This document shows, one piece after another, positions 26,941 to 36,170 of a stretch of DNA of 64,000 nt. The position numbers were made by a program, and so were the translations under genes. The stretch's first letter is position 1, and the number at the start of each line of letters is the position of its first letter. The stretch is from an uncultured Clostridia bacterium (GTDB taxonomy: Bacteria; Bacillota; Clostridia; Oscillospirales; CAG-272). Where the stretch lies: contig CALXUV010000036.1 of the NCBI GenBank assembly GCA_944391815.1, positions 52,642-116,641 of the forward strand, in the 5' to 3' direction. The notes below the pieces were generated by a model. It had not been told where the DNA came from. It searched no databases and saw only the letters and a program-made list of their open reading frames with translations.

Positions 26941-27972
26941 TCAGTCAATTGCAAGTATTCTGTTTCCCTCATTCCACATTCTCGGCAGGAATATCTGCCT
27001 GTAAAGGGTTACCGCATACCTGTCGGTCATTGATGCTATGTAGTCGCAAACCACCCGGCTTTTTTCTTCTCTTTCAAGCCACTTTTTGTATTCGGAAGGC
27101 ATTTTTCCCGGGTTTTTCTCAAAATATTCGTAAAGTCTCGCCAGCAGAAGCTCAGCCTTGCCTTCCTCTCCTTTTGCGATCGGATTTTTATACACCGCCT
27201 CGAAAAGAAACTCTCTTAACCGGTCTGTTGCATTCTGTATTTCCGGCTCCATCATAATTTTTTCGCCGACGCTTGCCCTTACCAGGCTTTTTGTCATAGT
27301 GTCTATTCTTTTTCCGTGACTGTCGCCGAGTATACGCCGAAGCTCCGACGGTATGTCGGTTTCTTCAAGGATGCCCGCACGGCACGCATCATCGATGTCA
27401 TGGTTTATGTAGGCAATTCTGTCGGCATACCTTATGATTTTTCCTTCGGGAGTTGACGCCTCTCCGCTGCCGCCGGTGTGGTGAAGTATTCCGTCCCTTA
27501 CCTCTGCGGTAAGATTTAAACCCTTCCCGTTGTTTTCGAGTTTTTCAACTACCCGCAGGCTTTGTTCATTGTGTCGGAAGAGCGGACTGTATACTCTTTG
27601 AAGCAGTCTTTCTCCTGCATGACCGAACGGGGTATGACCGAGATCGTGCCCCAGAGCCGCTGCTTCCGTCAGATCCTCGTTAAGTCTGAGCGCTCTTGCG
27701 ACCGTTCTTGCAATCTGGGTGACTTCAAGAGTGTGAGTCAGTCTTGTCCGGTAATGGTCCGCCTCCGGAGACAGAAAAACCTGCGTTTTGTGCATGAGTC
27801 TGCGAAAAGCCTTACAGTGTATTATCCTGTCACGGTCACGCTGAAAATCGGTACGTATATCACAGGGAGTCACCGGGGTTTCCCTGCCTTGGCTCTCCGC
27901 ACTTTTTGTGGCGTATGGGGACAGATAAAGAAATTCGTTTTCTTCGAGTAACTCTCGTACAGTTTTCGGCAC
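26941..27972 (-). CDS. dgt: dGTP triphosphohydrolase-like HD protein
   Basis: HD-domain dNTP triphosphohydrolase family. Seen: HKTQVFLSPEADHYRTRLTH, the HD pair in ALGHDLGHTPFGHAG and the later HHTGGSGEAST. The frame is open to a GTG at 28020, but I choose the GTG at 27972: AAAGGGG lies 9 nt upstream and the product then begins close to the usual clostridial N-terminus (TVRELLEENEFLYLSPYA). This gives 343 residues, the normal length. First gene of dgt-dnaG-rpoD, 17 nt before dnaG. Confidence 0.92.
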   Translation of the reverse strand: MPKTVRELLEENEFLYLSPYATKSAESQGRETPVTPCDIRTDFQRDRDRIIHCKAFRRLMHKTQVFLSPEADHYRTRLTHTLEVTQIARTVARALRLNEDLTEAAALGHDLGHTPFGHAGERLLQRVYSPLFRHNEQSLRVVEKLENNGKGLNLTAEVRDGILHHTGGSGEASTPEGKIIRYADRIAYINHDIDDACRAGILEETDIPSELRRILGDSHGKRIDTMTKSLVRASVGEKIMMEPEIQNATDRLREFLFEAVYKNPIAKGEEGKAELLLARLYEYFEKNPGKMPSEYKKWLEREEKSRVVCDYIASMTDRYAVTLYRQIFLPRMWNEGNRILAID

Positions 27973-28297
27973 TCTGCTTTTCCCCTTTCCGTCTGAAGTT
28001 GAAAGTAAAGACTGCGGCACAACACGGCTGAAAGCATAACGGCACCGCTTTGTTTACCGGAAATGCCGCCGTGGACTATCCGGGTTTTCCTTACTTGCGA
28101 AAAACTTATTGATTTACGCAGTGATATTCCGTGTACTTTACATCTGCAACTGCGGAAACTCCGTTAATTCTGCCGCACAAATTACGGCTTCGTTGCGGCA
28201 GGTTCCGAAAATTCAACCACTTATAATATACGCAAAAAATCCTTTTTTTCCTCTTTTACGGTTTTTTGCGGTTGTTACCGCTGAAAACGGAAAAATT
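27973..28297. other. Intergenic stretch with one hairpin
   Basis: Between yigZ and dgt. A hairpin CTGCCGCA/TGCGGCAG (28170-28201, 16-nt loop) without a T-run is the only notable structure. No convincing promoter for the dgt operon could be picked. Confidence 0.45.
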
Positions 28298-28909
28298 TTA
28301 AACTCCGTACCGGCTTCCCATCACTTCTGCAATTATTCTTCCGGAGCCGATTTCCGATATTTTTTTCTCTATTTCACCGTAAAGAGATTCTTTTACTGCG
28401 AATTTGCAGTTTACCGACTCACCGAATCCGGTTTCAAGCTCTTTAATTCCGTAATGTTTTATCAGCGGAAGCAGTTTCTGATAATCGGAGTAGCCGCAAC
28501 GCACCTCGAATTCCGTGTAGGTCTGATAGGTGACTGTTCCGGCGGCTTTCACTGCGTCTCTTGCCGCTCCGCCGTACGCTCTGACAAGTCCCGGTGCGCC
28601 GAGAAGTATTCCTCCGAAATATCTTGTTACCGTTATAAGTGCGTCAGTAAATCCACCCTTTTGTATAACTCCCAGAATCGGTACTCCTGCCGTTCCCTGA
28701 GGCTCTCCGTCGTCACTGCATCTGGCTTTTCCGTCTGAAAGGAGATATGCAAACGCAGTATGCCTTGCGTCGGGATGCTTTTTCCGTACCTCGTTTATAA
28801 GGGCTGCGGCTTTATCCTCTTCTGCACAAGGAAAAGCGGTCGCTATAAACACCGATTTCTTTTCCGTCAGCGTTACCGTCGCTTCCTTACCGAGCGTTGT
28901 ATATTCCAC
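28298..28909 (-). CDS. yigZ: YigZ/IMPACT family protein
   Basis: UPF0029/IMPACT family protein of 203 residues. Conserved motifs are AYLLSDGKARCSDDGEPQGT and TRYFGGILLGAPGLVRAY. Bacterial members are poorly characterised; the eukaryotic homologue IMPACT modulates translation through GCN1/GCN2. GTG start at 28909 with SD AAGGAG, overlapping the end of hflX by 23 nt, so the two are translationally coupled. Confidence 0.93.
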   Translation of the reverse strand: MEYTTLGKEATVTLTEKKSVFIATAFPCAEEDKAAALINEVRKKHPDARHTAFAYLLSDGKARCSDDGEPQGTAGVPILGVIQKGGFTDALITVTRYFGGILLGAPGLVRAYGGAARDAVKAAGTVTYQTYTEFEVRCGYSDYQKLLPLIKHYGIKELETGFGESVNCKFAVKESLYGEIEKKISEIGSGRIIAEVMGSRYGV

Positions 28910-30062
28910 TGCTTTCTCCTTTTTGCTCCGTCAGGGTTTGGCTCAGTTCATCTATTCTCTGAACCAGCTCTTCTATTCCCTCACCCGTTTTTGCCGATAT
29001 TCTGAAAAAATCCTCCGCTAAGGCAAATCCGGGTTTTGCTTCTGAATAATCCTCGCTGTCCGCTCTGTCGCATTTATTGAAAACGCACAGTATCTTCTTG
29101 TCTTTTCCGCCGAGTTCGCTTATAAGTTCCATTGAAACCTTTGCCTGGCTTATACATTCGCTGTCGGAAGCATCCATCATAACAAGTATGATATCAGCGT
29201 ATTTTACCTCTTCAAGCGTTGAATGAAACGCCTTTATAAACTGATGCGGAAGATTTCTTATAAATCCAACCGTATCGGTAATAAGAACAGTTCTTCCGGA
29301 CGGGAGTCTGTATCTGCGGGTTGTCGGATCAAGCGTGGCAAACAGCTTGTCCTCCGCAGTTATCCCGGCTCCTGTCAGGTAATTGAGAAGAGTTGATTTT
29401 CCGGCATTGGTGTAACCCGCAATCGCAATTTTCACCATTCCGCTTCTGTCTCTCTGGATTCTTCTCGTCTTTCTGTTTGCCGCCATTTCCGCCAGCTGCT
29501 TTTCAAGCGACACAATCCTGCCCTTGATGTAGCGTCGGTCGGTTTCAAGCTTGCTTTCACCCGGTCCCCTTGAAGCTATCGTCGCACTGCCTCCCTGTCT
29601 CGACAGCTCCGTACCCTTACCTATAAGTCTCGGTACGGTGTATTTGAGCTGAGCAAGTTCTACTTGGAGTTTTCCTTCACCGCTGGTGGCGTGCAGAGCG
29701 AATATGTCAAGAATAAGCATACTCCTGTCTATAACTCTTACATTATTGCCTATCATATCTTCAAGGTTTTTTATCTGTGAAGGTGAAAGCTCACAGTCAA
29801 AAACAACCAGCGTTATATCAGCCGTTTCGCAAAGTGCGGATATTTCCTCAACTTTTCCTTTACCTATATACGTTGCCGGATCGGGTGCGCTTTTGTTCTG
29901 GATAACCTGCGCCGCCACTTCTGCACCGGCGGTTTCTGCAAGACGCCAGAGTTCCGCAAGCGACGCCAAAGCCGCGCCTTCGTTTTTTTCCTGCATCAGC
30001 TTGACAAGGACTACTCTTTCCTTTTCCTCTTTTTCCGTTTCGTAAATCTGTTTTTTAGCCAT
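28887..30062 (-). CDS. hflX: Ribosome-associated GTPase HflX
   Basis: GTPase that splits stalled or hibernating ribosomes. 391 residues: N-terminal HflX domain with YIGKGKVEE and GPGESKLETDRR, a coiled linker, then the G domain with G1 GYTNAGKSTLLN, DTVGFI and NKCD. SD AAAGGAGG precedes ATG 30062. Followed by overlapping yigZ. The upstream 275 bp shows no promoter good enough to call. Confidence 0.97.
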   Translation of the reverse strand: MAKKQIYETEKEEKERVVLVKLMQEKNEGAALASLAELWRLAETAGAEVAAQVIQNKSAPDPATYIGKGKVEEISALCETADITLVVFDCELSPSQIKNLEDMIGNNVRVIDRSMLILDIFALHATSGEGKLQVELAQLKYTVPRLIGKGTELSRQGGSATIASRGPGESKLETDRRYIKGRIVSLEKQLAEMAANRKTRRIQRDRSGMVKIAIAGYTNAGKSTLLNYLTGAGITAEDKLFATLDPTTRRYRLPSGRTVLITDTVGFIRNLPHQFIKAFHSTLEEVKYADIILVMMDASDSECISQAKVSMELISELGGKDKKILCVFNKCDRADSEDYSEAKPGFALAEDFFRISAKTGEGIEELVQRIDELSQTLTEQKGESSGIYNAR

Positions 30063-30337
30063 AAAAGCCTCCTTTCCGCCGATTAATACTGTTTACAGTT
30101 TAATCAGATTATGTGAATGCCGCAAAACACTGTTTTGTTTTTTACATTGTTATTTTTTTCTGTTGATCTCAGTCAATATATTTACACAACAAAACGCTTG
30201 TTTTTTCTCAGCCAAACGTGTTTATTAAAAACTCATATTCTTGACCGGACCAAAATAATTTTTAAAAAAGATTCCGTCAGATAAGACGTCGTATTTTTAC
30301 CTTAATTTTTTACAATATAAAAATCGCAGTTTTCTTT

Positions 30338-31033
30338 TCAGCCACGGTCGTAACATCTTGCGAACTCCTCAGCCGCCTCCACGTAAAGCAACGCCGCTTT
30401 CAATGCAAATTCGCTGTAACTGATTCCCGCATCTCCGTCCGCTCCGTCGGATATCGCTCTCACCACGGCAAACGGACATCCGTTGACATAGCAAACCTGA
30501 CCGATTGCCGCACCCTCCATTTCGCAGGCAATTGCACCGAAATCCTGCTGTATGCTTTTTTTTACCTCTGCGGATGCCACGAAACGGTCTCCGCTCGCTA
30601 TTACTCCGCTTAAAGTTTTGATTCCGTGCTTTTTCAGAATATCTTTAAGAATTCCGGTAGCTTTTTTATCAGTTTCAAAAAAAATCTTTCCGATTCCCGA
30701 TATATATCCTTTCGGATCACCGATAGGACTTGTATCCATATCGTACTGGACAACATTTTCCGCAACGGCAACATTCATCACGGAAAGTTCAGCGCTGAGC
30801 GAACCCGCAATTCCGGTGTTTATTATTATTTCCGGGCTGTATTCAAGTATCATAGTCTGAGCGCACATAGCCGCAAACACCTTTCCGATGCCGCACACCG
30901 CAGTTACCGTTTCTTTCCCGCCCAGAAGTCCGCTTACGAATTTTATGCCGCTTATTGTTTTTTCCTTTTTTTCCGTCATTTTTTCACGGATCCCGCTTAT
31001 TTCTTTATCCATTGCTCCTATTATTCCGATCAT
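30338..31033 (-). CDS. mtnN: 5'-methylthioadenosine/S-adenosylhomocysteine nucleosidase
   Basis: Hydrolyses MTA and SAH to adenine and the thioribose or ribosyl-homocysteine, recycling SAM by-products. 231 residues. Motifs NTGIAGSL, ASGDRFV, CEMEGAAIGQVCY (catalytic Glu and purine pocket) and RAISDGAD (catalytic Asp) are all present. SD AAAAGGAG precedes ATG 31033. Apparently monocistronic; only the MTA/SAH salvage context is inferred. Confidence 0.96.
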   Translation of the reverse strand: MIGIIGAMDKEISGIREKMTEKKEKTISGIKFVSGLLGGKETVTAVCGIGKVFAAMCAQTMILEYSPEIIINTGIAGSLSAELSVMNVAVAENVVQYDMDTSPIGDPKGYISGIGKIFFETDKKATGILKDILKKHGIKTLSGVIASGDRFVASAEVKKSIQQDFGAIACEMEGAAIGQVCYVNGCPFAVVRAISDGADGDAGISYSEFALKAALLYVEAAEEFARCYDRG

Positions 31034-31205
31034 TTTCTACTCCTTTTCCAAAATCAAAAGATTTTACCGGAATTTTTTTTACATATTTTAAAAAGCCAAT
31101 CAAAATTAAATTCCGAGCTTTTTTTCATACCGACTGTATTTTCTGTAACTGCCGCTCATTTTTTAAAACTATCTGTTGACAACCGTATCAACCGGATGTT
31201 GGTAC

Positions 31206-31238
31206 AAAAAAACAGAGCCGCAGACCTGCGGCTCTGTT
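31206..31238 (-). terminator. Terminator of tRNA-Lys
   Basis: A perfect 12-bp stem (AACAGAGCCGCA with TGCGGCTCTGTT) and 4-nt loop lie directly beyond the tRNA CCA end; TTTTTTT follows on the minus strand. Confidence 0.9.
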
Positions 31239-31314
31239 TGGTGCTCCATCGGAGAGTCGAACTCCGGACACCATGATTAAAAGTCATGTGCTCTACCTAC
31301 TGAGCTAATGGGGC
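31239..31314 (-). tRNA. tRNA-Lys (anticodon TTT)
   Basis: A 76-nt cloverleaf read on the minus strand. D-stem GCTC/GAGC, anticodon stem CATGA/TCATG with loop CTTTTAA, T-stem CGGAG/CTCCG with TTCGACT, and an encoded CCA. The acceptor arms GCCCCAT and ATGGAGC leave a C3-A70 mismatch. It has its own promoter and terminator. Confidence 0.95.
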
Positions 31315-31377
31315 TTATATCGCCTTGCTCACACAGTGTTGCCTACGACAACTGACCGCCTGGACAAGTACCCCACT

Positions 31378-31406
31378 ATAATACCACACTTATTTGATTT
31401 TGTCAA
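31378..31406 (-). promoter_or_regulatory. Promoter of tRNA-Lys
   Basis: Minus strand TTGACA (31401-31406), 17-bp spacer, TATTAT (31378-31383), about 65 nt upstream of the tRNA 5' end. Confidence 0.8.
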
Positions 31407-31411
31407 GTGGT

Positions 31412-31461
31412 TTTTCAGAAAAAATTTATTTTTTTATTTTCAGAAAAAATTTATTTTTTTA
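31412..31461. repeat. Two copies of a 25-bp AT-rich direct repeat
   Basis: TTTTCAGAAAAAATTTATTT is repeated with a 25-bp period (copies at 31412 and 31437), between the tRNA-Lys promoter and the TSCPD gene. Possibly a simple slippage duplication. Confidence 0.8.
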
Positions 31462-31473
31462 TGACTTTTTGCT

Positions 31474-31734
31474 TTATGCCCGATTTTCTTCCTCAAGCGC
31501 CTTACGCACTGCCTTTGCAAGCTGATCGGCGCAGGATGTTCCTTTCATACCGCACAGGTTTCCGGCAAGCACTCTTTCAATTTCTTCCGCGCTTTTTCCT
31601 TCGACCAGTTTGGATATAGCTTTCAGGTTTCCGTTACAGCCGCCCTGAAAACTTACATTTGTAATTATTCCGTTTTTTATGTCAAATGTTATTTTTCTTG
31701 AACAAACTCCCTGCGGAATATATTCGTAATTCAT
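31474..31734 (-). CDS. TSCPD domain-containing small protein
   Basis: An 86-residue protein matching the small clostridial TSCPD family, related to the C-terminal domain of class II ribonucleotide reductases. Cysteines C11 (GVCSRK), C33 (GGCNGN), C61 (NLCGMKG) and C68 (TSCADQL) are conserved family positions and may bind metal. ATG 31734 has SD GGGGGAG. It lies 31 nt downstream of alaS and is likely in the rpiB-alaS transcription unit. Function is unknown. Confidence 0.85.
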   Translation of the reverse strand: MNYEYIPQGVCSRKITFDIKNGIITNVSFQGGCNGNLKAISKLVEGKSAEEIERVLAGNLCGMKGTSCADQLAKAVRKALEEENRA

Positions 31735-31765
31735 TCTGCTCCCCCCGTTTTTCCGGTAATTCGTT

Positions 31766-34399
31766 TTATTTAAGCATATTGCCGAGTATCTCTTCTACGG
31801 CACTAAGCGCTTTATCAGTGTTTTCAGGCTGTCTTCCGCCACTCTGCGCACTGTCAGGTCTTCCGCCTCCGCCTCCGCCGCATATAGCCGCAACAGCTTT
31901 CAGAATATTTCCGGCGTGAGCCCCTCTCTTTACCGCTTCTTTTCCGCAGCTTGCCGCAAAGTTTACTCTATCGCTGTCCGTTACGGCTATTACTGTTACC
32001 GCAAGCTCATCGGATTTGAATTCGTCGGCGAGTTTTCTTGCCGTTTCGACAGTTGTACCGCTGAGCTTTCCGGTCATAAGTTTCACGCCTTTTACATCGC
32101 GGACGCTGTCTTTTATCGCACCCTGCATTGAAGCCGCAATCTTTTCGTTAAGTCTTTCTATCTCTCTTTCGGCTTCTTTTAGCTGATTCATAAGCCCAGC
32201 GGCCTTCTTTACAAGATCCGCTCCTCCGGCAACCTTCAGTTCTTTTGCAGTTTCTCTTATTATTCTCTCCTTATCTTCAAGAACGCCCAGTACACCAAGT
32301 GCAGTGGTTGCCTCGATACGGCGTACTCCTGCCGCTACCGATGTTTCACTGATTATCTTGAACACTCCGGCTTTGGCGGTGTTATCTATATGCGTTCCTC
32401 CGCAAAGCTCTGTTGAAAAATTACCCATCTTTACAACGCGTACAGTCGAGCCGTATTTTTCTCCGAAAAGTGCCATGGCTCCGGTTTTCAGAGCTTCCTC
32501 TATCGGCATTTCATCCGTACAGACATTTTCACCGAGTGAAATATGCGCATTTACAAGCGATTCCACCGACAGTATCTGTTCATCAGTCATTGCAGCGTAA
32601 TGTTTGAAGTCAAAACGCAGTCTTTCCTCGTCAACATAAGAACCTGCCTGCTCTACATGACTGCCGAGCACCTCACGAAGTGCCGCCTGCAGCAGATGGC
32701 ATGCAGAGTGGTTACGCTTTATAGCCGCTCTTCTCGGAGAATTGATCTCCATGCGGACCATATCGCCCACTTTTATGTCACCGTTAGCCACGGTACACAT
32801 ATGGATATAGACTCCGTCGCTCTTCTGTGTGTCAGTGACAGTCATAAGCGAATCGCCGTCGTAAACGGTTCCGGTGTCGCCCACCTGTCCGCCGCCCTCT
32901 CCGTAGAAGACTGTTTTGTCTGTTATAAGCGAGAAATCACCTTCGCTTATACTCTCGACCGGCTCGTCTTCCGTTATTATTCCCAGCACCTTTGCAAAGC
33001 ATACTTCGCTGTCATATCCGAGAAATTCGGTTTTCGGGAATTCTCCGAGGAGTCCTTTGGATGCTTCCGACCAACCGGATATCTTTGCCCTTGCGTTTCT
33101 GGCTCTTTCTTTCTGAAGAAGCATCAGCTCTCTGAAGGCATCCTCCTGGATGCTTACCGACTGCTCAGCCGCTATTTCTTTTGTCAGATCCGGCGGGAAT
33201 CCGAATGTGTCATACAGCTTGAAAACTTCCTCGCCGAGAATTTCATAACGTCCTTCCGATATCGCTTTCTTCATCATGTTGGAAAGTATACTGAGTCCCG
33301 CATCTATTGTGGCTGCAAATCTCTCTTCCTCAATTGAGATCACCTTTTTGATGTAATCAAGCTTTTCGGTAAGCTCCGGATACTCGCTTATATTTTCAGC
33401 GGCAACGGTTTCGGCAATATCCGCAAGGAACATCGTTTTTATGCCGAGCATTTTTCCGTGTCTTGCCGCACGGCGGAGCAGACGGCGCAGAACATAGCCC
33501 CTGCCTTCATTTGACGGAACTACTCCGTCGCATACCAGAAACACCGTTGATCTTATATGATCGGTCACAACTCTGAGCGAAATATCGCTTTTCGGATCCT
33601 GACCGTACTTAACCGCTGCCTTTTCGCTTATCTTTGCCATTATGTTTCTGACAGTATCGACCTCGAAAAGATTCTCGACTCCCTGCATAAGGCAGGCAAG
33701 TCTTTCAAGTCCCATTCCGGTATCGATATTGGGCTTTGCAAGTCTTGTGTAATTTCCGTTTCCGTCATTTTCAAACTGGGTGAATACAAGATTCCAGAAT
33801 TCCATGAAACGGTCGCAGTCACAGCCGGGTTTGCAGTCCGGGCTTCCGCATCCGTACTCCGCTCCTCTGTCAAAATATATCTCGGAGCAGGGTCCGCACG
33901 GTCCCTGTCCGTGTTCCCAGAAGTTGTCTTCCTTGCCGAGTCTTACTATCTTTTCCGACGGAATTCCTATTTCCTTGTTCCAGATATCAAACGCCTCGTC
34001 GTCCTCTTTGTAGACAGTTACCCACAGCTTTTCTTTCGGAAGCGCAAGCCACTTTTCGTCTGTCATGAATTCCCACGCCCAGTTTATAGCTTCTCTTTTA
34101 AAATAATCTCCGAACGAAAAGTTGCCGAGCATTTCGAAAAACGTTCCGTGTCTTGCTGTTATTCCCACACGGTCTATATCGGGGGTACGAATACATTTCT
34201 GGCAGGTTGTCATTCTGTGACGGGGCGGTTCAAGCTCACCCGTAAAGTACTTTTTAAGCGGAGTCATTCCGGCGTTTATAAGCAACACCGACTTGTCTCC
34301 GTGAGGAACAAGCGGAAAACTTTTGTGTCTCAAATGTCCTTTGCTTTCAAAAAATGTCAGGTATTTTTCTCTTATCTCGTTAAGTCCCATCCAACGCAT
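31766..34399 (-). CDS. alaS: Alanine--tRNA ligase
   Basis: Class II synthetase for tRNA-Ala, 877 residues, normal length. Catalytic domain from NEIREKYLTFFESKGH, editing domain with zinc-type motifs HSACHLLQ and CGGTHID, and a C-terminal C-Ala region with a Gly-rich GGGGGGRPDSAQSGG stretch. The ATG at 34399 follows AAAGGAG inside the end of rpiB. Reading of rpiB and alaS is coupled (1-nt gap). No T-box leader is present ahead of the unit. Confidence 0.98.
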   Translation of the reverse strand: MRWMGLNEIREKYLTFFESKGHLRHKSFPLVPHGDKSVLLINAGMTPLKKYFTGELEPPRHRMTTCQKCIRTPDIDRVGITARHGTFFEMLGNFSFGDYFKREAINWAWEFMTDEKWLALPKEKLWVTVYKEDDEAFDIWNKEIGIPSEKIVRLGKEDNFWEHGQGPCGPCSEIYFDRGAEYGCGSPDCKPGCDCDRFMEFWNLVFTQFENDGNGNYTRLAKPNIDTGMGLERLACLMQGVENLFEVDTVRNIMAKISEKAAVKYGQDPKSDISLRVVTDHIRSTVFLVCDGVVPSNEGRGYVLRRLLRRAARHGKMLGIKTMFLADIAETVAAENISEYPELTEKLDYIKKVISIEEERFAATIDAGLSILSNMMKKAISEGRYEILGEEVFKLYDTFGFPPDLTKEIAAEQSVSIQEDAFRELMLLQKERARNARAKISGWSEASKGLLGEFPKTEFLGYDSEVCFAKVLGIITEDEPVESISEGDFSLITDKTVFYGEGGGQVGDTGTVYDGDSLMTVTDTQKSDGVYIHMCTVANGDIKVGDMVRMEINSPRRAAIKRNHSACHLLQAALREVLGSHVEQAGSYVDEERLRFDFKHYAAMTDEQILSVESLVNAHISLGENVCTDEMPIEEALKTGAMALFGEKYGSTVRVVKMGNFSTELCGGTHIDNTAKAGVFKIISETSVAAGVRRIEATTALGVLGVLEDKERIIRETAKELKVAGGADLVKKAAGLMNQLKEAEREIERLNEKIAASMQGAIKDSVRDVKGVKLMTGKLSGTTVETARKLADEFKSDELAVTVIAVTDSDRVNFAASCGKEAVKRGAHAGNILKAVAAICGGGGGGRPDSAQSGGRQPENTDKALSAVEEILGNMLK

Positions 34400-34400
34400 T

Positions 34401-34862
34401 TCAGTTTACGCTCCTTTTAATTTCTTCGTTTTCGGCTTCTGTTATCATATCAACTCTTACCTGATGTCTTCCGCCCTCAAACTCCGTACCGAGAAAAACA
34501 TCGGTTATCTCTTTTGCAATTCCTTTACCGGTAACAAGCGCACCTATACAAAGCACGTTTGCGTCGTTATGAAGTCTTGTGTACTTTGCGCTGTACGTCT
34601 CGTGACAGAGCGCAGCTCTTATTCCTCTGTACTTGTTTGCAGCCATACTCATTCCGATTCCGGTTGAGCAGAGAAGGATTCCCCTTTCGGCGTCTCCGTT
34701 CTGCACACTTCTGCAAACCTTTCCGGCATATACCGGATAGTGAACAGACGCTGTGCTGTCCGTGCCGAAATCGATGACTTCCGTCCCTTTCTCCGTCAGG
34801 TATTTCTTTAATTCTTCTTTGAGTTCGAACGCTCCGTGATCACAGGCTATCGCTACCTTCAT
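34401..34862 (-). CDS. rpiB: Ribose-5-phosphate isomerase B
   Basis: Interconverts ribulose-5-P and ribose-5-P. 153 residues of the RpiB/LacAB fold: ACDHGAF at the N-terminus, the CSTGIGMSMAANK phosphate loop with catalytic-type Cys, and HNDANVLCIGA. The gene is coupled to alaS downstream. A perfect hairpin TCCGTAAAA/TTTTACGGA (34922-34941) stands in the region upstream; its role is unclear. Confidence 0.95.
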   Translation of the reverse strand: MKVAIACDHGAFELKEELKKYLTEKGTEVIDFGTDSTASVHYPVYAGKVCRSVQNGDAERGILLCSTGIGMSMAANKYRGIRAALCHETYSAKYTRLHNDANVLCIGALVTGKGIAKEITDVFLGTEFEGGRHQVRVDMITEAENEEIKRSVN

Positions 34863-35027
34863 TTTTCTACTCCTCTGTTTTTAAGTCGTGTATTTATTTT
34901 TTCAGGTATTAAAATTTCAGGTCCGTAAAATGTTTTACGGAATTAATTTTTACGGTTTTGTATTTTACCGTTTCGTTCTGATTTAATATCAGCAGCAGGT
35001 TTTTGCGCCGGTTTATCTCCGCTGAGT

Positions 35028-35759
35028 TTACCGGTTGTTGTTTTCCGCTTTCAGTCTTTCGAGCCGTTCGCGTTCAGCCTGACAAGGTCTGAGGTAAACC
35101 GGAGAAAGTTTTTCCGCCGTCAGATCTTTTATTTCTGCGGCAGTCATCTTGATGTACTTTTCATACGCAACCCTTGCGGCACTGTACGCACTGTGGTATG
35201 CGGTAAGCTCTCCGCAAAGGCAGATATTGTCGCCCGATATAACCTTCACTGCAACTCCTGCTCCGTCACCGGGCAGATAAACTGATTCATTTTTGTATTT
35301 TACCAGCTCAGAGGCAAGCTCTTCCGCCGTAACTACTCTGTCGTCGGTCAGTCTTTCAAAAACATCTCCGTTTTTTCTGAAAAGCGCATTATAGAGCTGT
35401 CCACGGCGCGCGTCCATGACAGGACAGATTATGCCGGATTTCACATCGTAAAGATTATAAGCCAGCGCCTCGGGAGCCGAAACCCCCATACACGGCACTG
35501 CTCTGCTCATTGCCAGTCCTTTGGCGGTAGCAACTCCGATACGCACTCCGGTAAAAGAACCGGGACCGGTAACCGTCGCTATCAGGTCTATATCGTCTAC
35601 CGAAAGATCTGAACTTCCGAGAAGAAAATCAATCATCGGAAGGAGGGAGACGCTGTGCGTGTTCGGCGTATTGAGCACCGTCTGCGCAATAAGTTTACCG
35701 TTTTCGGTTATCGCTGCGGTTGCCGTTGCCGCAGTTGTATCAAACGCAAGAATCTTCAA
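35028..35759 (-). CDS. tsaB: tRNA threonylcarbamoyladenosine biosynthesis protein TsaB
   Basis: Partner of TsaD and TsaE in making t6A37 of ANN-decoding tRNAs. 243 residues of ASKHA fold: ILAFDTTAATATAAI at the start, GPGSFTGVRIGVATAKGLA in the middle. The start is a TTG at 35759 with SD AAAGGAAAG. tsaE lies upstream on the same strand, separated by a 411-bp stretch that contains a 48-bp repeat; in most genomes the two genes are nearly contiguous, so this gap is unusual. Confidence 0.95.
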   Translation of the reverse strand: MKILAFDTTAATATAAITENGKLIAQTVLNTPNTHSVSLLPMIDFLLGSSDLSVDDIDLIATVTGPGSFTGVRIGVATAKGLAMSRAVPCMGVSAPEALAYNLYDVKSGIICPVMDARRGQLYNALFRKNGDVFERLTDDRVVTAEELASELVKYKNESVYLPGDGAGVAVKVISGDNICLCGELTAYHSAYSAARVAYEKYIKMTAAEIKDLTAEKLSPVYLRPCQAERERLERLKAENNNR

Positions 35760-35816
35760 TTTGCTTTCCTTTCCCGTCGCTGACCGTTTTTTCCGTTTTT
35801 TTACACCGACAGTTTA

Positions 35817-35984
35817 TCTTTTTATCTCTGCCGGATTTTTCTGTTTTATGTACAGACTGTCAGTTTCTTTATCTCCGGCGACTTTTTTCTGTAATAGGTA
35901 ACGACAATTTGTCTCTTTACATCCGACGACTGTTTTTTGTTTTATTTGACGACTGTTTGTCTCTTTATTTCCGATGACCGTTTT
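35817..35984 (-). repeat. Three and a half copies of a 48-bp repeat between tsaE and tsaB
   Basis: Read on the minus strand, the repeat is in one open frame (60 codons, TTG at 35996, stop at 35814) with 16-residue units KTVIGNKETNSRQIKQ, KTVVGCKETNCRYLLQ and KKVAGDKETDSLYIKQ, then a partial unit. Several differences between copies are synonymous (ACG/ACA, GAG/GAA, CAA/CAG). There is no SD before the TTG. It may be a degenerate noncoding repeat whose length happens to be a multiple of three, or a small repeat protein. Confidence 0.7.
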
Positions 35985-36170
35985 TTTCGGTCTCAAAATT
36001 TGCTTTTCTTCGTGACTGCGTTTATTAATGCCATTAAACGCCTGAAATTTCTGTCCTTTTTCAGATTTTTAAGGTCCTGCTGATCAACGGTGCACGTCGT
36101 AATCTTTCAGGCATCAAAATCCGGATTCAATCCAAATCCGCATGTAGATCTGATACCGACTCTTGCCCGG

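Noticed and set aside
31412-31461. CRISPR-like direct repeats
   Set aside because: Only two adjacent copies of an AT-rich 25-bp unit with no spacers. None of the tandem arrays in the window has the repeat-spacer alternation of a CRISPR.
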